Shown here: one piece after another, positions 9,350 through 17,905 of the stretch
Numbering within the stretch: position 1 is the first letter of the stretch
How the letters are laid out: each line of letters opens with the position of its first letter
Assembly: GCA_001896725.1 (NCBI GenBank)
Contig: MPPA01000001.1
Span: 62,001-126,000 of the forward strand
DNA from: Methanococcoides sp. EBM-47
Lineage (GTDB): Archaea; Halobacteriota; Methanosarcinia; Methanosarcinales; Methanosarcinaceae
Reading direction: 5' to 3'
Length of the DNA stretch: 64,000 nt
Notes under the pieces: model-generated
The model's input: only the letters and a program-made list of their open reading frames with translations
Database searches by the model: none
What the model was told of the DNA's origin: nothing
Made by a program: the position numbers and the translations under genes

Positions 9350-9841
9350 TTATGTCTGCATCCTGAACTCTGTAGAGGCCTGCAGCATTTCATCTATAAG
9401 CCTGTAATGTTCTCTTTCCGCTGCAGCTATCCTGTCAAAGAACTCTTTTTGTTCAGGATCTGTTGCTCTTCTTCCAAGTTCCATATAGAAATATTCGCTT
9501 TTGTATTCAAAGCGTAAGGCAGCAAGCAGGATGCCTATTTCCTCAAGTTTCTTGTCAGAGAACTCCTGTGTCAGAGAAGGAGTAAAGTCTGGAAAGTGGT
9601 GTTTTACATGTGCAGCTTTCTTATCTCCATTCTTGAATTTCCTAAGCATCTCAGCATGTTTTTTTTCTTCCTCTGCAAGGAATGCATACATTTCACGAGC
9701 GGCTGGATTTGTCATCGAGCCTGATTTTTCAAGATAGTATGCCATACCGTCCTCTTCAAGCTTGATAGCTACATCAATGGCCTCTTCCAATGTATCCAAC
9801 TGGTCAAGTTGCTCAGAAATCTCCTCTAATACATCTTTCAT
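9350..9841 (-). CDS. Rubrerythrin/ferritin-like di-iron protein
   Basis: 163 residues. Two helical pairs carry the di-iron ligands: an early Glu in KLEEDG, then EEEKKHAEM (ExxH), then EYKSEYF, then AAEREHYRLI (ExxH). No rubredoxin-type CxxC domain is present, so this is an erythrin-like peroxidase without the rubredoxin tail. It leads an operon with fprA and the disulfide reductase. GGGAGATG lies upstream of the ATG. A nine-base inverted repeat at 9862-9886 lies just upstream and is likely the operator. Confidence 0.88.
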   Translation of the reverse strand: MKDVLEEISEQLDQLDTLEEAIDVAIKLEEDGMAYYLEKSGSMTNPAAREMYAFLAEEEKKHAEMLRKFKNGDKKAAHVKHHFPDFTPSLTQEFSDKKLEEIGILLAALRFEYKSEYFYMELGRRATDPEQKEFFDRIAAAEREHYRLIDEMLQASTEFRMQT

Positions 9842-9861
9842 TATTAGTCATCTCCCTGATT

Positions 9862-9886
9862 TTATCTATATTGATCGTATAGATAA
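9862..9886 (-). promoter_or_regulatory. Inverted-repeat operator of the rubrerythrin-fprA operon
   Basis: TTATCTATA-N7-TATAGATAA, a perfect nine-base dyad. A TATA-like element (ATATTTATT on the minus strand, near 9905-9915) lies 20-45 bp upstream of it, so the dyad should cover the transcription start, which is the usual place for an archaeal repressor site. The regulator is unknown. Confidence 0.55.
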
Positions 9887-10114
9887 GTATGTATGGCTGA
9901 AGACCAATAAATATTCCCCACACATTCTGACCATAATTACAAATCACATTACTTCTAGAAATATATTTTACATTTTGTACGATCGGCCTATCAATTGAAA
10001 GACAAGTCAGTGAACATATGTTAGAAACCTTTTTATTACCTCGTCTCCATTATGAAGTTTAAATTTATCATGTGGTATCATATTCTTCAATTCTTTTGAT
10101 CATGAGGTAATCTA

Positions 10115-11218
10115 ATGGGCAAAATAAAGATAGCTATTGCTGGAATTGGTAACTGTGCCAGTTCGCTCATTCAGGGTATTGAGTATTATAAAGATAAATC
10201 TCCAAAGGATGCCATTGGGCTGATGCACTGGGACCTGGGCGGTTACAGACCTTTTGATATAGAAGTAGTAGCTGCTTTTGATGTAGATGAAAGAAAAGTT
10301 GGAAAGGACTTATCAGAAGCAGCCTTTGCTCTGCCCAATTGCACCACTGTGTTCTGTTGCAATGTTCCCAGAACAGGGATCACTGTAAAGATGGGAAAGG
10401 TGCTGGATGGAGTTTCAGAACACATGGCAGATTATACAAATTCCCGTAAGTTCATTGTCTCAAAGGCACCTGAATCGGAAAAAGAGCAGATTGTCAAGGA
10501 ATTGAAAGATTCTGGGACTGAGGTCCTTTTGAACTACATGCCAGTAGGATCGGAACTGGCTACCCAGTTCTATGCTGAATGTGCTCTTGAAGCAGGTGTA
10601 GCATTTGTTAACAATATGCCTGTTTTCATCGCAAGCAACCCAACGTGGGCTACCCGTTTTGCTGAAAAGGGTATCCCTATAATAGGGGATGACATCAAAG
10701 CCCAGCTTGGTGCTACAATCACACACCGCACCCTTGTTGATCTTTTCCGCAAAAGAGGCGTCAAACTTGAAAGAACATATCAGCTGAATACAGGTGGTAA
10801 CACTGATTTCCTTAATATGTTAAATCGAAGCAGGCTTGCCTCTAAGAAAGAGTCAAAGACAGAAGCTGTACAGTCTGTCGTAGGGGAACGTCTGGACGAT
10901 GATAACATACATGTGGGTCCAAGCGATTATGTACCCTGGCAGAACGACAATAAAGTATGTTTCCTCAGAATGGAAGGCAAGCTATTCGGTGATGTACCCA
11001 TGAACATTGAGCTGCGCCTCTCAGTGGAAGATTCCCCAAATTCTGCCGGTGTGGTCATTGATGCTATAAGGTGCTGCAAGCTTGCCCTGGACAGAGGTAT
11101 CGGTGGCATACTCTATTCCCCTTCTGCATATTTCATGAAACATCCTCCCAAGCAGTTCACTGATGATGAAGCTTACAATATGACCCTTGAGTTCATTAAA
11201 GGTACCAGGGACAACTAA
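10115..11218 (+). CDS. ino1: Myo-inositol-1-phosphate synthase
   Basis: 367 residues. The N-terminal NAD-binding fold begins IAIAGIGNCASSLIQG, the archaeal/actinobacterial form of inositol-1-phosphate synthase; later conserved stretches include the QLGATITHRTL region and LNTGGNTDFLNML. The enzyme isomerises glucose 6-phosphate to inositol 1-phosphate using an internal NAD redox cycle, giving head groups for archaetidylinositol or compatible solutes. It is the first gene of a plus-strand pair; the next gene starts 4 bp after its stop. Confidence 0.93.
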   Translation: MGKIKIAIAGIGNCASSLIQGIEYYKDKSPKDAIGLMHWDLGGYRPFDIEVVAAFDVDERKVGKDLSEAAFALPNCTTVFCCNVPRTGITVKMGKVLDGVSEHMADYTNSRKFIVSKAPESEKEQIVKELKDSGTEVLLNYMPVGSELATQFYAECALEAGVAFVNNMPVFIASNPTWATRFAEKGIPIIGDDIKAQLGATITHRTLVDLFRKRGVKLERTYQLNTGGNTDFLNMLNRSRLASKKESKTEAVQSVVGERLDDDNIHVGPSDYVPWQNDNKVCFLRMEGKLFGDVPMNIELRLSVEDSPNSAGVVIDAIRCCKLALDRGIGGILYSPSAYFMKHPPKQFTDDEAYNMTLEFIKGTRDN

Positions 11219-11222
11219 ACGC

Positions 11223-12038
11223 ATGTTCCTTGTTCCTGGTAAACGTGATATTTTCGGTGTGGATTTTAGTGGTGAAAAAGATGCTTACAATAAGATCTGG
11301 CTCAGCCAAGGGCGGATAAAAGGTGAAAGGTTACAGCTTGTGAACTGTTATCCTCTAAGCGAAGTAAGTTCAGGCAGGATTGCCAGGGAACATTGCTTTC
11401 ATATTTTACTTGATATTATATGTTCTAATAAAAATTCAATTTTTGGCATGGATTTTCCTTTTGGGATCCCCCTTCCGCTCATGCAGGGGTTCAGCTGGAA
11501 TGAGTTCATAAGGCATTTCCCGGAAATCTATGCCAATGAAGATGAGTTCATAACTATAAACCGCAGACTTTCGGGCAACATTGAGCTCAAAAGGACAACG
11601 GACAGAGAGGTAAAGGCTCCTTTTTGTGTCTATAACCTAAGAATGTACAGGCAGACCTATTTTGGTATACGGGATATCATAAGACCTCTTGTGGTCTCAG
11701 ATGCTGCCAGCATTTTACCCATGCATCCAATTAGAATGGATGTACCATGGCTTATGGAAATATGCCCGGCATCAACTCTGAAAAAGGAGGGAGTGTACTT
11801 ACCCTATAAAGGTAAAAGAACAAAAGAACGAACATCCAGGGAACATATTCTGGACCATCTTGAAAGAAATGCATTGGAGCTACCTAATGAAATAAGAATG
11901 AAGGCTCTACAAAATGTTGGCGGTGATGCCCTGGACAGCATCATAGCAGCGTATTCTGTATTCAATGTCCTGCACACACTGTTCCGGCAAAAAGAAATAT
12001 GCGAACCCTATATATATGAAGGGTTCACTTTTGTTTGA
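11223..12038 (+). CDS. DUF429-like protein (predicted RNase H-fold)
   Basis: 271 residues from ATG 11223; an in-frame upstream start would overlap ino1. The pattern IFGVDFSGEK near the N-terminus, SIFGMDFPFGIP further on, and a C-terminal GGDALDSIIAAY are the acidic landmarks of the DUF429 family, related to RNase H-fold nucleases. The biological role is unknown. It follows ino1 by 4 bp and is probably cotranscribed with it, but a functional link is not evident. Confidence 0.6.
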   Translation: MFLVPGKRDIFGVDFSGEKDAYNKIWLSQGRIKGERLQLVNCYPLSEVSSGRIAREHCFHILLDIICSNKNSIFGMDFPFGIPLPLMQGFSWNEFIRHFPEIYANEDEFITINRRLSGNIELKRTTDREVKAPFCVYNLRMYRQTYFGIRDIIRPLVVSDAASILPMHPIRMDVPWLMEICPASTLKKEGVYLPYKGKRTKERTSREHILDHLERNALELPNEIRMKALQNVGGDALDSIIAAYSVFNVLHTLFRQKEICEPYIYEGFTFV

Positions 12039-12042
12039 AAGC

Positions 12043-12588
12043 TCATTCTTTGGAAATACCCATTATTCTATATAGGTCCTCGGGACTGTTAAGTATTGTA
12101 ATGTTCTCCATACGGGACAACTTTTCAGTGTTCTCTACATCAGTATCTCTCATTTTGAGTTTCAATTCCTTTCCGCTGGGAGCATATGTTATCACTGTTC
12201 CCTTTTGTCGGTCTACAGGAAGAATATAAATGGGTGTCTCGCCTTTAGCTGTTTGTGCAACGGCATTTGTCACAAGTGTATCAGCAATACCATGGACTAT
12301 CTTTGCCACAGTGTTAGCCGTAGCAGGTGCAATTATCAGCATATCATAATGCCCAATCTGCAAAGGTCCTGCAATGAATGGGGAATTTGGGCCAGCATCT
12401 GTTTTGAAGTTAGGGAAATCCCTCTGTATGTCGTCCCACATATGGTACCACTTCATAACCGTTTCCCCTTCTTTAGAAAGGAACACCATGAATTCAATAT
12501 TTGTTTTTTCCTTAATGTAGACCATTGCATCATAAGTCTCTTTTATAAGATCTCCTGAACCTGTTATTCCCCATGCTATCCTTTTCAT
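12043..12588 (-). CDS. afpA: Archaeoflavoprotein AfpA
   Basis: 181 residues. The Rossmann-like flavoprotein fold starts with RIAWGITGSGDLI and contains the conserved LIIAPATANTVAKIVHGIADTL region that binds FMN in this family. AfpA was described from Archaeoglobus and Methanosarcina as an FMN protein that accepts electrons from ferredoxin. Here it is the last of eight co-oriented redox genes, 16 bp after the FAD/NAD reductase, so an electron carrier function inside that locus is likely. It is convergent with the DUF429-like gene. Confidence 0.88.
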   Translation of the reverse strand: MKRIAWGITGSGDLIKETYDAMVYIKEKTNIEFMVFLSKEGETVMKWYHMWDDIQRDFPNFKTDAGPNSPFIAGPLQIGHYDMLIIAPATANTVAKIVHGIADTLVTNAVAQTAKGETPIYILPVDRQKGTVITYAPSGKELKLKMRDTDVENTEKLSRMENITILNSPEDLYRIMGISKE

Positions 12589-12604
12589 ATCATCTCTCCA
12601 CTTA

Positions 12605-13303
12605 TCAGTACCCTGCCAATTCTTCTTTCTTTATCATATCCTTTGGGATGTTCATTGCAGACAACATTTCTTCCATGGACCTGACCATTTCAGGCGGGCC
12701 ACATATCAGGAAATGCCTGTCCCTATAATCTGGTATTTCACGGACCACCATGTTCTCGCATATACGTTCTCGGCAACCTGTCCAGCTTTCCGATGCACGG
12801 GTCAGGGTGTACACCACTTTTAAATTACTGTTGTTGCGCATCATCTCGTCAAGTTCTTCCCTGAAGGCAAGGTCGCTCTCGGTCTTATTGCTGTATATCA
12901 CCATAATATCAGTATCGAGACGCATGTCAGTACAATATCTGCATATGCTTATCATGGGAGTGATACCTATCCCTCCGCTCAGCAATGCCACTTTTGCATA
13001 CTCCCCTTCGAAGATCATCTTCCCGAAAGGTCCGCTAATTACGGCACTGTCCCCTACTTTCATATTGTCAAGGACTTCTGAGAACGGGTGGCCGGTAAGT
13101 TTTTTAGTGAACTCTATATGGTCTTTCTCGGTAGGACTGCTGGAAAGACTAAAGGCCTTTGTAACTACTTTCCCTTCCACTGTAAGGCTCACAAGTATGT
13201 ATTGGCCGGGTTTAAAATCAAAATCTTCAGGCCGCCTGAATCTGAAGCTCTTTACATCATGCGTCCTTTTTATGATATCGATCGTTTTTTCTTCGAACTT
13301 CAA
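12605..13303 (-). CDS. Ferredoxin-NAD(P)+ reductase-type FAD oxidoreductase
   Basis: 232 residues of the FNR superfamily. FKPGQYI and TKAFSLSSSP mark the FAD domain, the latter being a variant of the RxYS motif with Lys and Phe. SGGIGITPM and LICGPPEMV mark the NAD(P) domain. There is no C-terminal [2Fe-2S] domain, so the iron-sulfur partner must be a separate protein: the ferredoxin and iron-sulfur flavoprotein genes just upstream are obvious candidates. Its start overlaps the stop of the iron-sulfur flavoprotein gene by 4 bp, which indicates translational coupling. Confidence 0.85.
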   Translation of the reverse strand: MKFEEKTIDIIKRTHDVKSFRFRRPEDFDFKPGQYILVSLTVEGKVVTKAFSLSSSPTEKDHIEFTKKLTGHPFSEVLDNMKVGDSAVISGPFGKMIFEGEYAKVALLSGGIGITPMISICRYCTDMRLDTDIMVIYSNKTESDLAFREELDEMMRNNSNLKVVYTLTRASESWTGCRERICENMVVREIPDYRDRHFLICGPPEMVRSMEEMLSAMNIPKDMIKKEELAGY

Positions 13304-13938
13304 TGTACCCCTTCCCGCTGAGCCATTTTGATCAGTTGGGCGGCCCTGATCAGTTTATTTACCGTTCGATGAAGGCTTCTTATACCCTCACTATCCTCAG
13401 ATACTCCTTCCGCTCCCCTATCCTGAGACCAGAAAGTCCCTCCAAGATTTGAACCAAATGAGCCTCCGGCAATGGGTAGCATCTCACTGATCGTATAAAA
13501 GTTCAATATATTCTGTATAGCGGGCTCCTGTCCTCCCATCCTGTCACCTCCCACCGCTGTTGCAGCACCCACTTTATATTTAAAGGCCTTTGGATCACGG
13601 GCCACAACCGCTCTGCATCTGTCCATTATGGTCTTCGTCTGTGCACTTAGTGTGCCCTGATACACAGGAGTGCCTATGATCCAGGCATCAGCCCACAGCA
13701 TTTTTTCATATAATGGCACTATATCGTCCTTGTGGATACACCCTTGCTGCTTGCGCACACAATAATCACAGTGGATACAGAACTTTAGGTCTTTTCCACT
13801 GGCAGAGAAAAAATCTGTTTCAACATTGAATTTCTCTTGGGCATATTTCAGAGCCTCGTTTACTACATATTCCGTGGCTTTCTTCCTAGGACTTCCCGAT
13901 ATTCCAAGCAATCTGATAGTAGCATCACCTGTCATCAA
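13300..13938 (-). CDS. isf: Iron-sulfur flavoprotein (NADPH-dependent FMN reductase family)
   Basis: 212 residues. The flavodoxin-like core begins GISGSPRK and includes WIIGTPVYQGTLSAQTK, the FMN-binding loop. The compact cysteine motif CIHCDYCVRKQQGC (spacing 2, 2, 6) matches the [4Fe-4S] site of Methanosarcina Isf, which takes electrons from ferredoxin and can reduce O2 and H2O2 in vitro. It overlaps the downstream FNR-type gene by 4 bp and follows the ferredoxin by 32 bp. An alternative start is one codon later (13935). Confidence 0.88.
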   Translation of the reverse strand: MMTGDATIRLLGISGSPRKKATEYVVNEALKYAQEKFNVETDFFSASGKDLKFCIHCDYCVRKQQGCIHKDDIVPLYEKMLWADAWIIGTPVYQGTLSAQTKTIMDRCRAVVARDPKAFKYKVGAATAVGGDRMGGQEPAIQNILNFYTISEMLPIAGGSFGSNLGGTFWSQDRGAEGVSEDSEGIRSLHRTVNKLIRAAQLIKMAQREGVH

Positions 13939-13970
13939 GACACTCCTTTGTATATCCTATTTATCCATGC

Positions 13971-14162
13971 TCATTCGATGGTTATTGCTCCCATGGGGCA
14001 CGCATCTATACACAATCCACAGTCTATACAATTGTCCGGATGTGCGACCACAGATTTTAGATTCCCTTTTCCATCATCTTCCAGTTCAAAGACGTCCTCT
14101 GGACACACTTCCTTACATGCTCCTATTCCATCACATACGTCCGGATCTACTTTTGCTGTCAT
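13971..14162 (-). CDS. Small ferredoxin with one incomplete cluster motif
   Basis: 63 residues, a two-cluster bacterial-type ferredoxin. The C-terminal motif CIDCGLCIDACP is a complete [4Fe-4S] site. The N-terminal motif reads CDGIGACKEVCP: the second cysteine of CxxCxxC is replaced by Ile, so this site has three cysteines plus one from the other motif and is expected to hold a [3Fe-4S] cluster or a differently ligated cubane. It lies between the cytochrome c and Isf genes and is the natural electron donor or acceptor of the locus. Confidence 0.9.
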   Translation of the reverse strand: MTAKVDPDVCDGIGACKEVCPEDVFELEDDGKGNLKSVVAHPDNCIDCGLCIDACPMGAITIE

Positions 14163-14222
14163 TTTTCTTACCTCCTGTTACATACTGCCAAGCTGTGATT
14201 TACAGCCCGGAATAAATCTCGA

Positions 14223-15626
14223 TCAGATTTTCCTTCTTTCCATGTAATAATGTGCTGCGCAGAGCAAGATAGTTGCAGTCCCTAGTATCCCAACTCCTGG
14301 AGTTGCTGGTATTGTCGTTTCCGTTGATGTCTCCCCATCCTCATAGATGTTTACAGACATCTCTGCTATACTAAGGACAGGTACTTCATGTACTTTTTCT
14401 CCGAAAAGATGGTCAATTAGATCTTGCGGTGCTGAGCGATACTTAAGTGTTGCATCCAATGCAAGTGGATATGTCACATCATCAGGTATTCTGAAGGTAT
14501 GTTTTTCTGAAACTGTTCCTCTGGGGGGAATTCTGTTATCTTCAAGTATTGATTGAGCAAGCCAGAAACTAAGGGTCGGCTGTCCCTGAGCATCACCAAG
14601 AACGGTATTATAAATCTTTGCATCACCAACAGTTCCATTAGCATTAACATCTCCAGTATTGTATACTTGTCTGCCACTGGCATCCTTTACTCTTACAGCC
14701 AGCCACATCTGCCTGATCTCAGAAACTCCTGTGGGTATTTTGTGCCCAGCTCCTGAATTGGTAATAGATATGTTCAGACTGATGTTATCTCCTCTCTGGC
14801 CCATCTGCAGTGAATCAATGGAAAGAGTTGCTGCCTTTTCAAGGCGCTCTGCAGCCATTTTTCCATATCCCTTTTCTCCAAGGACCTCTGGTATAAAGGC
14901 ATTGCCACCCACTATTTCATGAGTGGAGATATGTTCTCTTTTTTTTGCACCGGAGCCCGCTCTACCAGGATTTGCTACAAATTTGGTTATGCCCGAGGTC
15001 ATGTGACAGTCCTGGCATACAACACCTTCTTTGGCATAGGGTCCTTCCTTCCAAACAGTGTATGTATCATCAACAACAAGACCATTTAGAGGATGTGTCA
15101 CATAATGGCACATGCCACAGTATTCCGAAGTGGTATACAATTCCAGGTATTTTGAGCCATGATATGCAGACTTTGAATCATCAAAGGGCCCCCACTTGAC
15201 GTTACCCGGACTGACAACAAAAGGTGCATTACCTGTACCGTTGCTACCGGATATAACATGACAAATATCACATTGTACACCCTCTCTTGCAATGGAACTA
15301 AGACCTGATCCGTCTATTGGCGGTATCTCGCCCGATACAACACCTATGGGAGTATGGCATCGGGAGCAAAATTCATCCACTATGCCCTGTGTATCACTGC
15401 TTGCAGCTAGAACCTCCTTCTGATAGAATGGGTCCTCGTAAGCGTTGTAATGCATGGTGCCTTTCCACTGTTCATAGGTAATGGCATGACATTGTGCACA
15501 CTTATTACTGCTGGCGAACATATCAGAGGATAGATTTCCATGTGCATTGGGCAGTGCTGCAAGTGTATTGGAAGTTATCATGTACACTGTTACCATTACT
15601 AACATTATCACGTATGTGGTTCTCAT
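14223..15626 (-). CDS. Exported five-haem c-type cytochrome with membrane/sorting tail
   Basis: 467 residues. An N-terminal signal peptide (residues 1 to about 25, ending near NTLAALPNA) is followed by five CxxCH haem sites at C43, C87, C119, C170 and C204. Residues 260-420 are rich in beta strand and lack haem sites. The C-terminus has a Thr-rich linker, then PGVGILGT, a hydrophobic helix and YMERRK, like the PGF-CTERM signals processed by archaeosortase. The architecture resembles, but I cannot prove identity with, the Methanosarcina cytochrome MmcA. No rnf genes are adjacent; instead a ferredoxin and flavoproteins follow. It probably has its own promoter. Confidence 0.85.
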   Translation of the reverse strand: MRTTYVIMLVMVTVYMITSNTLAALPNAHGNLSSDMFASSNKCAQCHAITYEQWKGTMHYNAYEDPFYQKEVLAASSDTQGIVDEFCSRCHTPIGVVSGEIPPIDGSGLSSIAREGVQCDICHVISGSNGTGNAPFVVSPGNVKWGPFDDSKSAYHGSKYLELYTTSEYCGMCHYVTHPLNGLVVDDTYTVWKEGPYAKEGVVCQDCHMTSGITKFVANPGRAGSGAKKREHISTHEIVGGNAFIPEVLGEKGYGKMAAERLEKAATLSIDSLQMGQRGDNISLNISITNSGAGHKIPTGVSEIRQMWLAVRVKDASGRQVYNTGDVNANGTVGDAKIYNTVLGDAQGQPTLSFWLAQSILEDNRIPPRGTVSEKHTFRIPDDVTYPLALDATLKYRSAPQDLIDHLFGEKVHEVPVLSIAEMSVNIYEDGETSTETTIPATPGVGILGTATILLCAAHYYMERRKI

Positions 15627-15663
15627 AGCTCTAATACATCGTACCCCCTCAACAATACGTGTG

Positions 15664-15676
15664 GTATAATAAAATA
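15664..15676 (-). promoter_or_regulatory. Probable TATA element of the cytochrome gene
   Basis: On the minus strand the sequence reads ATTTTATTATACC about 40-50 bp before the ATG at 15626, inside a 104-bp gap that also holds a hairpin. This suggests that the cytochrome and downstream genes can be transcribed separately from the DUF2180-AhpD genes. Confidence 0.35.
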
Positions 15677-15698
15677 TGATCTATCAGATCTCAATGGA

Positions 15699-15719
15699 AG
15701 GCCATCTGAATGATGGCCT
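15699..15719 (-). terminator. Hairpin between the AhpD-like gene and the cytochrome
   Basis: AGGCCATC-TGAAT-GATGGCCT is a perfect eight-pair stem with a five-base loop, 11 bp after the stop codon of the AhpD-like gene. No T run follows, so it may be an RNA processing or attenuation structure and not a full terminator. Confidence 0.4.
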
Positions 15720-15730
15720 CCTGGGAAGAT

Positions 15731-16096
15731 TCATTTCAGCAGTCTCAGAGCATCCCTGCATGCTGCAACGGCAGGCGCACCGGAAGTAATAGATATCACA
15801 TCCATCGTTTCCATAATCTCTTCCTTGGTAGCACCATTCTCTAGTGCACTCTTCATCTGGGATATCACACATTTTTCGCATTGTTTGGACGCTACTATGG
15901 CAAGTGCCATAAGTATCTTGACCTTCGCAGGTAGTGCTCCATCTTGTAATAATCTGCGGTTACACCTGTTATATTTAGTCAGGAACTCTGGTTCCAGCTC
16001 TCCAAGGGTTTCAAGTATCTGTGGGGTAAACCCGAGTTTCTCGGACATCGATCTTAAAAGTTCTTTATCCTTTAACATATCGTAGTGTTGGGTCAT
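15731..16096 (-). CDS. AhpD-like / carboxymuconolactone decarboxylase family protein
   Basis: 121 residues, all helical. The redox-active pair is visible in [11 protein letters not shown] as Cys-x-x-Cys with the [11 protein letters not shown] segment after it, the standard core of AhpD-like proteins. Family members act as thiol peroxidase partners or reduce peroxiredoxin adaptors; others are decarboxylases without the Cys pair. The neighbours (DUF2180 zinc proteins, iron-sulfur flavoprotein, multihaem cytochrome) favour a redox function. It starts 24 bp after the stop of the second DUF2180 gene. Confidence 0.82.
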   Translation of the reverse strand: MTQHYDMLKDKELLRSMSEKLGFTPQILETLGELEPEFLTKYNRCNRRLLQDGALPAKVKILMALAIVASKQCEKCVISQMKSALENGATKEEIMETMDVISITSGAPAVAACRDALRLLK

Positions 16097-16120
16097 TTCT
16101 TTCTCTCCTGCATGGTCCGA

Positions 16121-16342
16121 TCAATCAAATCCATCTTCTATTATCTGGCTGATGCAATAATTACACACAAGTCTTGGCAGACCTTTTGGCAATCTCTTAA
16201 CATCGGGGGGTGTTCCTACGGTCACCGGGAGTTCCAGTTCCTTTGTATGGTGCATACACAAACCCTTACCGCAAGTGATACAGATGCATACTGCATTAGA
16301 ATCCTTTTCAGTCTCCATACAATCATAACATTTCATCATCAT
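16121..16342 (-). CDS. DUF2180 small zinc-ribbon-like protein, copy 2
   Basis: 73 residues with ten cysteines or histidines arranged as KCYDC, CICITCGKGLCMHH and CNYC, a pattern expected to bind two zinc ions. This is the DUF2180 family, known mainly from methanogens and of unknown function. The start could be any of three successive ATG codons after AGGTGAT. It follows the first copy by 5 bp, and the two are diverged tandem paralogues sharing the KCYxC / CGxGxC framework. Confidence 0.8.
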   Translation of the reverse strand: MMMKCYDCMETEKDSNAVCICITCGKGLCMHHTKELELPVTVGTPPDVKRLPKGLPRLVCNYCISQIIEDGFD

Positions 16343-16347
16343 ATCAC

Positions 16348-16593
16348 CTAGTAGTTTTCCTTCACAGCTTTATGACAGGGTATGCAGAGCACTTTTTTCC
16401 AGCGGTTTATATCATTAAGTTTACATTCCACTCCCATACCGCACCTTAGCTTGATACTATATTCTCCTTCCCAGATGGGGGTTTCTTCTCTGACGAGATG
16501 GTCCTTGCAAACTCCTCTCCCACAAATTATACAAGCAGCAACTGTGTCTGCATCTTTTTCGGCTTTAGCACATTCGTAGCATTTCATAGGCAT
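16348..16593 (-). CDS. DUF2180 small zinc-ribbon-like protein, copy 1
   Basis: 81 residues from ATG 16593 (GAAAGAGTG precedes it; the frame is open further upstream but without a ribosome-binding site). Motifs KCYECAKAEKD, CIICGRGVCKDH and CIPCH are those of DUF2180. Its C-terminal part is longer than in copy 2, with an extra Cys-containing segment (KLRCGMGVECK). As the first gene of the eight-gene redox unit it may be a sensor or a partner protein. No function is known for the family. Confidence 0.78.
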   Translation of the reverse strand: MPMKCYECAKAEKDADTVAACIICGRGVCKDHLVREETPIWEGEYSIKLRCGMGVECKLNDINRWKKVLCIPCHKAVKENY

Positions 16594-16762
16594 CACTCTT
16601 TCTTTTTCTTGTTCAAGATAAAAACATACCAATCAATCCTCTTGTTTGGATCATCACATTTTCTCCCAGAAAAAGGGTTTTCCCATTTCACCCCCAAGCG
16701 AATTGAACATTATTCTTTATGTCAATTGATATATTTGTATTGGTTAATTTTCAGGAGAACAG

Positions 16763-16783
16763 TTGTCTAATTATAATTGACAA
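16763..16783. promoter_or_regulatory. Near-perfect dyad in the mer/DUF2180 intergenic region
   Basis: TTGTC-T-AATTATAATT-GACAA: outer arms TTGTC/GACAA flank the palindrome AATTATAATT, with one extra T on the left. It lies about 90 bp upstream of the mer TATA box and about 170 bp upstream of the DUF2180 gene, so it could serve either unit. Confidence 0.4.
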
Positions 16784-16852
16784 TGCAAGATGATATGTAT
16801 CTTCGGTGAGTGTATTAGCTGCAAGTGCAAATATAATGTTAAACCAACAAAC

Positions 16853-17888
<1,036 letters not shown>

Positions 17889-17905
17889 ATGGGAGGATCT
17901 GGAGG

